This document shows, one piece after another, positions 16,668 to 24,134 of a DNA stretch of 35,104 nt. The first letter of the stretch is position 1, and each line of letters begins with the position of its first letter. The notes beneath the pieces are model-generated. The model worked only from the letters and a program-made list of their open reading frames with translations. It made no database searches and was not told the origin of the DNA. This stretch comes from Lentisphaerota bacterium. GTDB lineage: Bacteria; Verrucomicrobiota; Lentisphaeria; Victivallales; Victivallaceae. The DNA lies in assembly GCA_015061815.1 (NCBI GenBank), contig SUVW01000018.1, forward strand, positions 23,703 to 58,806, read 5' to 3'. A program made the position numbers and the translations under genes.

Positions 16668-17093
16668 ATGAAAAAAATGTTGACATTATTGATGTTGTCT
16701 TTGATTTTCTGCGGCTGCCGGAGCGTAGAGGAGTTGTCTGAAGCGGAAAAAACTCTGATCAGAGAGCAGCAGATCGGAGAAAGTATGCTTGAGGCATTCC
16801 GTAAAAAGGATATTGAGCGTTATTTGCAATATATACCGGCCGGCGGCAGACAGCTTTACGGCAAAAAAGAGTTTGATAAAGAACAGCAGGAAGTGGCATC
16901 CAAACTGGGAGAAATCGTCTCTTACCGTTTTCTTACCCGTCTGGAAATGGAGCCGGCACATCAACTGGTGTGGGCGGTGCGTTTTAAAAGTTACTCAATC
17001 AAAGGTGAACCGGTGTTTAAAGAGGCTCTTTTTGCCATCGTGGTCGGTGAAGTGGATGAAAGCAAAAAAGTATTTCTTTTCGGATTTAAATAA
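16668..17093 (+). CDS. Small hypothetical lipoprotein
   Basis: 141 residues from ATG 16668, preceded by AAAGGAG. A signal peptide ends in a lipobox (LSLIFCGC), so the mature protein is probably lipidated at one of the two adjacent cysteines and anchored in the outer or inner membrane. The remainder is a small alpha+beta domain: a helix (EQQIGESMLEAFRKKDIERYLQYI) followed by strands (HQLVWAVRFKSYS, EALFAIVVGEV), a pattern like NTF2/DUF4864-type folds. Last gene of the ABC importer unit. Function unknown. Confidence 0.78.
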   Translation: MKKMLTLLMLSLIFCGCRSVEELSEAEKTLIREQQIGESMLEAFRKKDIERYLQYIPAGGRQLYGKKEFDKEQQEVASKLGEIVSYRFLTRLEMEPAHQLVWAVRFKSYSIKGEPVFKEALFAIVVGEVDESKKVFLFGFK

Positions 17094-17101
17094 AAAAATG
17101 C

Positions 17102-17130
17102 TTGAAAAAAGTCCGGAAAGATGCTACATT
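17102..17130 (+). promoter_or_regulatory. Putative promoter of the TolC-like gene
   Basis: TTGAAA (17102-17107), 17-bp spacer, TACATT (17125-17130), the latter continuing as TACATTAT, with a leader of about 45 nt to the start codon. Confidence 0.5.
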
Positions 17131-17182
17131 ATACTGAATAGTTAAGTTAACCTTACATAAATAATATGGAGTTTATCCGCGA

Positions 17183-18781
17183 ATGGACAAGAGAAAATTC
17201 TGGTTGAGGAAAGGAGCTGCCGCGTTGATGCTGGTGGCAATTTCCGGGTGTTACAGTTACAAAGAACCGGCTGTTGCGACCTTTGGCGACAGCTACAGTG
17301 CGCGGCAAAAAGATGCGGCAGATGATATTCTCAAGGATATCACTGTATTGTCTTTGCGCGATGCCCAGAAAATTGCGATAAAGAATAATCCGACTTATAT
17401 TGCGGCGTACCATGCGGTTGAAGCTGCCAGAATGAAATATTTGCAGGCGTGGGGAGCTTATTCGCCGACGGTGACAGCCGGTTATTCGTTGGCATATACG
17501 CCCCAGTGGAATATCATATCCGGTCCAAATCCGCGTGCGGATTTTTTCACGCAAGGGGTGACGGCCAGAGCTGATTTGCTGATTTTTGATGGATTATCCC
17601 GTTTCTTTAAATTGAAAGCGGCCAAAAGCGGTTTTGATTACCAGGCCCGTATGGAAGAAGATGCCTGCCGCAATATGATGGAGGCTGTGGCATATGCTTA
17701 TAATGCGGTGCTTCTGGCTATCGAAAACCGGCGTATTGCTCTGGAAGACCGGGATTTCCAGAAGAGTTCCCTCGAAAATACCCGGCATAAATTTGAAGCC
17801 GGTGCTGCACCATTGAGTGATGTTCTCAACTTTGAAATATATGTTAATTCGGCGGAAGTCAGTCTGGTTGCAGCTGATTATCAATATGAAGTTGCGATTT
17901 ACGCTCTGGCGCAGCTGATGGGGTATCCGGAAGGTACATTGCCGTCAACGGTGAAGTTCCCGACTGATTACAAAACAACTTTTGCGGATTTGCCGGCTGT
18001 AGAGATTTATCTGGATGCGGCACTGGCCAATCGTCCGGATTTGAAGGCATATCGTGAACAGTTGAATATTGCTAAATACCAGGTTTACCAGGCATGGGGA
18101 GCTTATTCGCCGGTAGTAAAAGGATTTTTCCAGTTCAATTACGGTTTTTCAGATATCGATAATCGGACTGTGAGAAACGAAACTTCTGAAATCGGGGTGG
18201 GATTTACCGCCGAATGGACTCTTTTTAATGGAGCAATACGGTTGAACAAACTGCGTGAAGCCAAGGCCCAGCGGGCGGTTGCAGAATATCAGGTGGCAGA
18301 AAAATGGTTCGCAGTAGTGAGCGAAGTGCGTTCTGCTTATGCAAATTATGTTCAGAATGTGCGCAAGACCAAGCTTTTTGCTAAAATCCGTTCTCTTTCA
18401 GCCGAACAACGCAATTTGGTTGATGAAGAGTATAAAGCCGGAAAAGCGGAGCTTACCCGGTTGAATGAAGCCCAGCGTGACCTTGTCGAAGCCGAAACTT
18501 CTCTTGCATCAAGCTATATCAGTATTCAAAACGCAAAGGCCCAGTTGACTTCGGTAGTTGGCGGTACAAGTGCAGATTATTATCTGAATAATGAAAGTGG
18601 TGACGGGCGTTATCCTGGTCTTGACGGTGTTGAAGATGTCGTTGCCAATGCCGGACAGAAGGGGAGTGCCGGTCAAACTGCTCCGGTGAAGGCTCCGGAT
18701 GTCAAACGTGATTTTTCTCAAAAACCGGCTGCAGCTGCCCCGGCGATTCCCGCCAGTGCAACGGCTCCGGCTGTGAAGTAA
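17183..18781 (+). CDS. TolC-family outer-membrane efflux lipoprotein
   Basis: Outer-membrane channel component of a tripartite export or type I secretion system. 532 residues; the signal peptide ends in AISGC (Cys23), a likely lipidation site as in OprM-type members. The two-fold internal repeat of the family is unusually clear: QAWGAYSP occurs at 88-95 and again at 303-310, each followed by strand segments and long helices (SLRDAQKIAIKNNPTYIAAY and the second half equivalent). The C-terminal 60 residues are Ala/Pro-rich and probably disordered. No inner-membrane pump or adaptor is adjacent, so its partner must lie elsewhere. Peptide deformylase follows 18 nt later. Confidence 0.88.
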   Translation: MDKRKFWLRKGAAALMLVAISGCYSYKEPAVATFGDSYSARQKDAADDILKDITVLSLRDAQKIAIKNNPTYIAAYHAVEAARMKYLQAWGAYSPTVTAGYSLAYTPQWNIISGPNPRADFFTQGVTARADLLIFDGLSRFFKLKAAKSGFDYQARMEEDACRNMMEAVAYAYNAVLLAIENRRIALEDRDFQKSSLENTRHKFEAGAAPLSDVLNFEIYVNSAEVSLVAADYQYEVAIYALAQLMGYPEGTLPSTVKFPTDYKTTFADLPAVEIYLDAALANRPDLKAYREQLNIAKYQVYQAWGAYSPVVKGFFQFNYGFSDIDNRTVRNETSEIGVGFTAEWTLFNGAIRLNKLREAKAQRAVAEYQVAEKWFAVVSEVRSAYANYVQNVRKTKLFAKIRSLSAEQRNLVDEEYKAGKAELTRLNEAQRDLVEAETSLASSYISIQNAKAQLTSVVGGTSADYYLNNESGDGRYPGLDGVEDVVANAGQKGSAGQTAPVKAPDVKRDFSQKPAAAAPAIPASATAPAVK

Positions 18782-18799
18782 AAGTTTTTTTATGACCAA

Positions 18800-19390
18800 A
18801 TGATTTTCAAAAATAAGAAAAAATCAAGTGTGGTTTATACTGCCGGTGCGGCTGTTTTGAAAAAAACAGCTGAACCGGTTGTTGCCGTTAATGATGAGAT
18901 ACGGCAGTATGCTGCAGATATGTTGCAGGCAATACGGGTATTTGACGGCATTGGTCTGGCCGCACCGCAATATGGTTTATCTTTGCGGATGGTGGTTTTT
19001 GATGTTCCCGGAAATAACCGCAGCGGTACTCCCGGGGAGGAATATTTGTTGCCGCGCATGCCGCTGACCGTTATAAATCCGGAAATAATCGCCAGATCAT
19101 CAGAGGTGGATGAGCGTGAGGAGGGGTGTTTGTCTGTGCCGGGGATATATGCTCCGGTGGTGCGTCCGTCAAGGGTGATTTTCAGGGCGCAAACTTTGGA
19201 AGGTGAATTTTTTGAATTGGAATGCGGCGGTTTGTTGGGCAGATGCATTCAGCATGAATTGGATCATTTGGATGGCATGCTTTTCACTGATCGCCTGTCT
19301 CCGGAAGTTGAAAGACGTATCCGGGGGGATTTGAAGCGTTTGGAGAGTGCCGGTCAAAGCCGGAATTATCGCAGGATAAGTAAAAAATGA
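18800..19390 (+). CDS. def: Peptide deformylase
   Basis: Metalloenzyme that removes the formyl group from the N-terminal Met of new proteins. 196 residues with all three active-site motifs: GIGLAAPQ (50-57), EGCLSVPG (108-115, metal ligand Cys110) and QHELDHLDG (151-159, metal ligands His152 and His156, catalytic Glu153). ATG 18800 has no good ribosome-binding site; GTG 18830 is a possible alternative, but the extra N-terminal residues fit the family. It ends in a 4-nt ATGA overlap with the next gene, so translation is coupled. Confidence 0.93.
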   Translation: MIFKNKKKSSVVYTAGAAVLKKTAEPVVAVNDEIRQYAADMLQAIRVFDGIGLAAPQYGLSLRMVVFDVPGNNRSGTPGEEYLLPRMPLTVINPEIIARSSEVDEREEGCLSVPGIYAPVVRPSRVIFRAQTLEGEFFELECGGLLGRCIQHELDHLDGMLFTDRLSPEVERRIRGDLKRLESAGQSRNYRRISKK

Positions 19391-20319
19391 GTTTCTTTCG
19401 TTCTTTATGGGGCATTTGTTGCGGGCCGTATATTTTCCGGCAATTGTGTAAAAATTCGTTAGGCCGGGTATTGTGGCATCTGTTGCTGCTCTGTTTTTTA
19501 TGCAGTGCCGGTGTCGGTATCGGCAATTATCTGTTGGTGAAATATCGTTGGCGGGCTGCGTATAATAACTTCAATGAAGTTTATGGCTCGCAGTTGAATG
19601 TATCTGATGCGGGCGTATCTCCGGCGCGTGACCCGGAAAAAAGCCGTCGTTTGGAATTGCCTTACAATAGTTTGTTGATTTATGTTTCTCCCCTGGGGCC
19701 GGAAGTTTATCCGGATGAAACCCTCAAAGATCGTAATATTATTATTTATTGGAGCTCGGCCTGTGTGGCTGTTTTCGCCCGTCAGGGAGAGGTTTGGCAA
19801 TGCATGGCAGAGTACAGACCGGATGGGAAGGCAAGAATTTCCGGAGAGACGGATTTTGCCGGATTAAAAAGTAAATTGCATGAACTTACGGAATTGAAGC
19901 CGTCAGATGATTGGGAGTTCCCGGAAGAGTACAAAGATGGTTTTTCCAGTTATCAGCTATTTTCTTTTGTAAGATTATCATTCGCAGTCGGCAAAGCAGT
20001 TTTGTATTTTGTTGAAGGATTGGGGTTGACTCTTTTGACAACGCTGTTGTTTGTAGTCATGTTCAAATTGTTCTCCTTAAACCGCAGCAGTATGTTTTCA
20101 TTTGCAATGTTGTGGAAAATCGCTGTATATACAGCATTCCCGGTATTGCTGGTGGTTAATGCATTCCCTGCATTGCAGCTGCCGGGGACAGGTTTTTATG
20201 ATTATCTGTTTATGATCGGTTGGGTGGGATATTTATTCTTTGTTCTGCGCTATCTGGTGCAGAACCCGGACGATCAAAATGAAAAAAATGTGGAGGGTGA
20301 AGATGGACGGATTCAATGA
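19387..20319 (+). CDS. DUF1189-like membrane protein
   Basis: 310 residues with one N-terminal transmembrane helix (about 27-50), an extracytoplasmic domain of about 140 residues, then three or four helices from about 198 to the end. The layout, and the opening MSFFRSLWGICCGPYIFRQL, resemble DUF1189 proteins, which have no established function; this match is from memory of the family architecture and is moderate. Its start overlaps the def stop (ATGA), and its end overlaps the CDC123-like gene by 17 nt, so def, this gene and the next are translationally linked. Confidence 0.7.
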   Translation: MSFFRSLWGICCGPYIFRQLCKNSLGRVLWHLLLLCFLCSAGVGIGNYLLVKYRWRAAYNNFNEVYGSQLNVSDAGVSPARDPEKSRRLELPYNSLLIYVSPLGPEVYPDETLKDRNIIIYWSSACVAVFARQGEVWQCMAEYRPDGKARISGETDFAGLKSKLHELTELKPSDDWEFPEEYKDGFSSYQLFSFVRLSFAVGKAVLYFVEGLGLTLLTTLLFVVMFKLFSLNRSSMFSFAMLWKIAVYTAFPVLLVVNAFPALQLPGTGFYDYLFMIGWVGYLFFVLRYLVQNPDDQNEKNVEGEDGRIQ

Positions 20320-21046
20320 ATTTTTCCGTACTCCGGAATGGTATATGGCTTTGTCTCCGTATACATGGGAGACAAAGTTTGTTAAATTGCAAAAGAATAT
20401 GATTGCGGCTCTGGCTTCCGGAATGGATGAGGAAGCTGCCAAAAAATTTCTCTACAGTGCAGAAGGCAAAAGTTTAATGAATGATCTTGCTTTGCCGATG
20501 GGAGATATTCCGGGGAATGCATTCGCATTTGTGGATACCTGCGCGCCGACAGATACGGAACGTTTTTCCAGTAAGGGCGGGGCGGTTTATTCTCCGCGCA
20601 GTGCCATTTTTTATCTGCTTCAGAGCAAGAAGGTCGCTGCCGCTGCTGCCGCAAACAAAGTTGAATATATTTGTTTGCGGCCATTCCGCAATATTACCAA
20701 AGCCCGCGAGTTCCGTTTGTTCATTTTTGAGGGAAAACTGTCTGCGGTCAGTCAATATCACCTTATTCGCCACTTCCGTCGTTTAGAAGGAGTCAAAGAG
20801 CGTTATTGGAATTTGATATCCGGTTTTGTAGATGAAATTTCCTGGAGGCTGCCGGTAAAAACATTGGTAATGGATATATATATAACCTCTGCGGATGATA
20901 TAATGATCGTTGACTTGAATCCCTGGGGAGGGGATACAGATCCGTTGATGCTCAACACCTGGGAACGGGATTGGAGCGAACCTGCCGGTATGAAATTGAT
21001 GGAACCACCGGTACAAGTTTCCGGAGATGTAAAGGTCTCTTTTTAA
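20303..21046 (+). CDS. CDC123 (D123) family ATP-grasp protein
   Basis: Bacterial relative of eukaryotic CDC123, an ATP-grasp protein that assembles eIF2. 247 residues from ATG 20303 with TGGAGGG upstream. Family landmarks in order: FVDTCAPTDTERF and the later IFYLLQSKK (like the APKDA...LLKSS region), LRPFRNI (125-131), EFRLF (136-140), AVSQY (148-152), then DIYITSADD and DLNPWGGDTDPL (204-215), where D204 and N206 would bind Mg-ATP. Bacteria lack eIF2, so the substrate here is unknown. It is last in the def operon and its stop codon overlaps that of the opposing metallopeptidase gene. Confidence 0.82.
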   Translation: MDGFNEFFRTPEWYMALSPYTWETKFVKLQKNMIAALASGMDEEAAKKFLYSAEGKSLMNDLALPMGDIPGNAFAFVDTCAPTDTERFSSKGGAVYSPRSAIFYLLQSKKVAAAAAANKVEYICLRPFRNITKAREFRLFIFEGKLSAVSQYHLIRHFRRLEGVKERYWNLISGFVDEISWRLPVKTLVMDIYITSADDIMIVDLNPWGGDTDPLMLNTWERDWSEPAGMKLMEPPVQVSGDVKVSF

Positions 21047-21708
21047 TCCCAGTCCGGCAATGATTCTGCAAAATCATTGAGCTGTTTTCGCCTTTTCCGG
21101 TAATCGGGAATGATTTCTTGTACCAATTTCCAAAACTTCGGAGAATGGTTCTTCTCTTTCAGGTGAGACAGTTCATGGGCAATTACATAATCGACAGTTT
21201 CCGGTGGACATTGAATAAGTTTCCAACTGAAAGATAGTGTTCCGGCAGTTGAGCATGATCCCCACCGGGTATCGGCTCCGGATATCCGGATTTTTTGCGG
21301 AGTTAAACCGCTGGTTCTTTCCAAATTGGCCAAACGTCTGGAAATTATTATTCTCGCTAATTCCCGATAGAGCGTTATCACCGAAATCTTTATATTTTCC
21401 GGAGAATCCTGTGGTACCAGAAAAGCATGGTCAAAAATCCGTAAATTATGCGTAAAGCGCAAGGGATATTTTTCTCCGAGCAGCAGTAGCGGGGTTTTTC
21501 CGGAAAGATCCGGTTTGTTTTTTATCGGAGTGCGCTGCTGCAATCGGGCGATGGCCGCAGAATTTTCAGCGACCATATTTTTTATAAAGGAATCTTCTAT
21601 ATCCTCCGGGGCGCGGATCTCAAGCGAACCGTCCGGAGCAAAGCGCATGGTGATCCGTCGTTTGCGGCGTGAACGGATCACCCGTATGGAATATTTATCA
21701 TTCTGCAT
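21043..21708 (-). CDS. YgjP-like M48-type metallopeptidase (DUF45)
   Basis: Zinc metallopeptidase-like protein, 221 residues. The family core is clear: ISGADTRWGSCS (142-152), then VIAHELSHLKEKNHSPKFW, in which H178, H182 and H188 would bind zinc and E179 would be catalytic. An N-terminal basic strand region (SIRVIRSRRKRRITMRF) matches the UPF0758/YgjP type. Start ATG 21708 overlaps the trxB stop by 11 nt, suggesting coupled translation; a longer in-frame version would lie wholly inside trxB. Physiological substrate unknown in the family. Its stop codon overlaps the convergent CDC123-like stop. Confidence 0.87.
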   Translation of the reverse strand: MQNDKYSIRVIRSRRKRRITMRFAPDGSLEIRAPEDIEDSFIKNMVAENSAAIARLQQRTPIKNKPDLSGKTPLLLLGEKYPLRFTHNLRIFDHAFLVPQDSPENIKISVITLYRELARIIISRRLANLERTSGLTPQKIRISGADTRWGSCSTAGTLSFSWKLIQCPPETVDYVIAHELSHLKEKNHSPKFWKLVQEIIPDYRKRRKQLNDFAESLPDWD

Positions 21709-22624
21709 CGGCGATAAATTTTTCCGCATCCATTGCCGCTTTTGCACCGGAGCCGGCGGCAATAACAGCCTGCCGGTAACGGGGATCGCAACAATCTCCG
21801 GCGGCGAAGACTCCAGGAATATTGGTCAGCGAAGAATTATTTTTTACCGTGATAAATCCGGAAACATCAGTTTCGATCCCGGCATCTTTGAATATCTTGC
21901 TGCATGGAGTATGACCGAGTGCGGTGAAAACCGCAGAACAAGGTAAAATCTCCTCTTTGTCGAATGTTTTGTCCAGCATCCGCACTCCGGAAACAGTATT
22001 GTCACCCACGATCTCGGTGATCAGGCAATTCAAATGGAATTTTATTTTCGGATGTTTTTTTGCCCTCTCTGCCATTATCAGGGAGGCACGCAATTCATCC
22101 CGTCGGTGGATAATATGTACTTCTGAAGCAAAACGGGTGAGAAAGAGAGCTTCTTCCATTGCCGAATCACCGCCTCCGGCGACCACGACCGGGACATCTT
22201 TGTAAAAGGCACCATCGCAAGTCGCACAGGACGAAACTCCTTTGCCGTACAACCGTTCTTCGCCGGGAACATCCAGTCTTCTGGGCGCAGCTCCGGCAGC
22301 GATTATCAAAGTCCGGCATTCGATCGTCCTGCCGTCGGAAACGGTCAATGTATGAGGTCCGCCGGGAGATAATTTTGCACTTGTGATCTCTTCATATTCA
22401 AACATTGCGCCGAATTTTTCTGCCTGAAACTGGATATCCATTACCAGATCAAATCCGTTTATACCATTGGGAAATCCGGGGAAATTTTCCACATCGCCGG
22501 TTTGAGTGAGCAGACCGCCGGGAACGTTTCCGGCAAAAACGATCGGTTTAAGTCCGGCCCGGGCTGCGTATATTGCTGCGGTTGCTCCGGCGGGGCCGTT
22601 GCCGATAATAACAATTTTTTCCAT
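21698..22624 (-). CDS. trxB: Thioredoxin reductase
   Basis: Flavoenzyme that passes electrons from NADPH to thioredoxin. 308 residues from ATG 22624 with GGAG 8 nt upstream. FAD-binding GNGPAGATAA (8-17), redox pair CATC (C133, C136), NADPH-binding GGGDSAMEEA with HRRDELRA downstream, and the C-terminal FAD motif GVFAAGDCCDPRYRQ. Length and motifs are those of the low-molecular-weight bacterial enzyme. Followed by the overlapping YgjP-like gene. The 24-nt repeated motif lies 43 nt upstream of the start. No thioredoxin gene is nearby. Confidence 0.95.
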   Translation of the reverse strand: MEKIVIIGNGPAGATAAIYAARAGLKPIVFAGNVPGGLLTQTGDVENFPGFPNGINGFDLVMDIQFQAEKFGAMFEYEEITSAKLSPGGPHTLTVSDGRTIECRTLIIAAGAAPRRLDVPGEERLYGKGVSSCATCDGAFYKDVPVVVAGGGDSAMEEALFLTRFASEVHIIHRRDELRASLIMAERAKKHPKIKFHLNCLITEIVGDNTVSGVRMLDKTFDKEEILPCSAVFTALGHTPCSKIFKDAGIETDVSGFITVKNNSSLTNIPGVFAAGDCCDPRYRQAVIAAGSGAKAAMDAEKFIADAE

Positions 22625-22667
22625 AATCAAAACTCCAGATAAGTAAAAATCACTATATGAGTCAATT

Positions 22668-22691
22668 TCAAAAGTCCTTAAAAATTCTTGA
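22668..22691 (+). repeat. 24-nt intergenic motif, copy 3 (before trxB)
   Basis: Begins TCAAAAGTCC, then TT, then AAAAATTCTTGA. Together with the preceding CAATT it matches copy 2 in 27 of 29 positions. It lies 43 nt before the trxB start codon (minus strand) and reads towards it as TCAAGAATTTTT, then AAGGACTTTTGA. Confidence 0.7.
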
Positions 22692-22900
22692 AACTCTGCA
22701 TCGCGATTTTGTTGCGGAGCACTTTCAGAGGTTATTTATTCAATAGCCATGCTCAAACTGCCGCGTCAATTTCATCGATGCTGATGTTTCAAATTCTTTT
22801 TGAATCACTTTTGCAATTACCTCTATTATTAAAAGTACATCAGAAAATGATTTTTTTCTACTGAAAAATTGAATAATTTTATTTTTTTTATAAAATTTGT
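22692..22900. other. AT-rich intergenic region between trxB and the ROK gene
   Basis: Very AT-rich DNA containing no convincing gene. A minus-strand frame (22740-22955) has no recognisable ribosome-binding site and would overlap the ROK promoter. I see no tRNA, riboswitch or terminator here. It probably holds the trxB promoter, which I could not pin down. Confidence 0.5.
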
Positions 22901-22928
22901 TTGACTTTGACAAAAAATGGAGTACATT
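22901..22928 (+). promoter_or_regulatory. Putative promoter of the ROK regulator
   Basis: TTGACT (22901-22906), 16-bp spacer, TACATT (22923-22928) followed by AT. Predicted transcription start near 22935, inside the dyad at 22930-22943. Confidence 0.5.
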
Positions 22929-22929
22929 A

Positions 22930-22943
22930 TTGACAAATGTCAA
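22930..22943. promoter_or_regulatory. Putative operator dyad at the ROK gene start site
   Basis: Perfect inverted repeat TTGAC-AAAT-GTCAA placed over the predicted transcription start. The location fits autoregulation by the adjacent ROK repressor. This is inference from position and symmetry only. Confidence 0.4.
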
Positions 22944-22965
22944 CTGAACTAACAAACTTTTTATT

Positions 22966-24063
22966 ATGCGTTTTACTTATGTTTCCGGCAAACGCCGTAT
23001 TTTTGAAAAATTGCGTCGCGAAGGGCGGATATCCAGAGCTGAATTATCCAGGAAGTGCGCTCTTACCCGTCCGGCAGTTTCTGCGATTGTGGAAGAGTTG
23101 ATCGACAGCGGTTTTATCCGTGAGCTTGGTCCCGGGCGTTCTACCGGCGGCAAACCGCCTATCATGCTGGAATTTATCCCGGAAGCCCGTTGTGCCATCG
23201 GAATAAATTTGGGCGGCGATGGTTTGATCGAGGGGGTGCTGTGTAATTTATCCTGCGGGGTGCTGAAGTCGGAAGCGGTCGCTTATGAAAATAATTTTGA
23301 AAATATATTGAGTGGAACCGAGAAACTGATCCGGATGCTCTCCTGCCGTATTGCCGGAGGGATGCTTTCCGGAGTGGGTATCGCGGTATCCGGAGTTGTG
23401 GATAATGATTGTTCGGTGGTTCGATCCCGGTTGGATATCGTGGGAAAACCTCTGGCGGAAATGTTGGAAAAAAACACCGGATTGCCGGTGAGGATCGAAC
23501 GTCGTCCCAACGCGGCTGCGTTGGCCGAAGCTCTTTTCGGTTCGGGATGTGATTCTTCCCGGCTGGTTTATCTGACAAGCGGTATCGGTGTGGGAGCCGG
23601 ATTGTTTATCAATAATGAAATATTTACCGGCAGCCACGGATTCGCCGGTGAAGTTGGCCGCTTGCGGCTGCCGGATTCCCGGGTGCTGGAAGAGGCCGCC
23701 CGTCCCCGGGCAATGCTGAAAGAGTATGCAGAAACCACCGGAAAAAATGTGGATATGAATGAATTTATCCAACGCTTTTTGGATGGGGATAAGGTTGCGG
23801 ATAAAGTGGTGATGGATAATGCCCGCTATCTTGCCTATGCAGCCGGGGTATCAGCTAATTTGTTTGATCCGGATACATTGGTGCTTGGCGGTGATGTTCT
23901 TGAATTCGGCGATCGGCATTTTGAAATGTTTAAAAATGAATTTCTTTCTCTGTCAATAGCTTCCGGTGTGGAAAACCCGCCTGCAGTGTTGCGTTCTATG
24001 TTCGGGCGGCGCGGAGTAGCTGTCGGAGGGGCGCAGATAATTTTGGATACACTTGTTCAGTAA
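22966..24063 (+). CDS. ROK-family transcriptional repressor (NagC/Mlc type)
   Basis: Sugar-responsive repressor, 365 residues. An N-terminal winged helix (RIFEKLRREGRISRAELSRKCALTRPAVSAIVEELIDSGFI, 11-51) is followed by a ROK sugar-kinase-like domain. Two hallmarks are altered. The kinase catalytic Asp of the NDANAA motif is replaced (RRPNAA, Arg180), so it should not phosphorylate sugar. The CxCGxxGCxE zinc motif expected after GFAGEVG (225-231) is absent. Next to nagB, it probably senses an amino-sugar signal. ATG 22966 has no clear Shine-Dalgarno sequence. Followed 71 nt later by nagB. Confidence 0.88.
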   Translation: MRFTYVSGKRRIFEKLRREGRISRAELSRKCALTRPAVSAIVEELIDSGFIRELGPGRSTGGKPPIMLEFIPEARCAIGINLGGDGLIEGVLCNLSCGVLKSEAVAYENNFENILSGTEKLIRMLSCRIAGGMLSGVGIAVSGVVDNDCSVVRSRLDIVGKPLAEMLEKNTGLPVRIERRPNAAALAEALFGSGCDSSRLVYLTSGIGVGAGLFINNEIFTGSHGFAGEVGRLRLPDSRVLEEAARPRAMLKEYAETTGKNVDMNEFIQRFLDGDKVADKVVMDNARYLAYAAGVSANLFDPDTLVLGGDVLEFGDRHFEMFKNEFLSLSIASGVENPPAVLRSMFGRRGVAVGGAQIILDTLVQ

Positions 24064-24134
24064 ATGTAATATCGGGGAGTGTAAAGATTCTCGTGATATA
24101 ACACCGTTAACCATAAAACGTAAAGGGATTGAAA

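Noticed and set aside
17103..17126. Possible fourth copy of the 24-nt motif before the TolC-like gene
   Set aside because: Only the AAAAGTCC block and part of the rest match; the right half agrees in about half its bases and the distance to the start differs (about 57 nt), so it was not counted.
18792..18803. ATG-ACC-AAA-TGA mini-ORF just before peptide deformylase
   Set aside because: Three codons only and no ribosome-binding site; it might matter for start choice but is not a supported feature.
22740..22955. Minus-strand 71-codon ORF between trxB and the ROK gene
   Set aside because: AT-rich sequence with no Shine-Dalgarno, overlapping the predicted ROK promoter and operator; composition looks non-coding.
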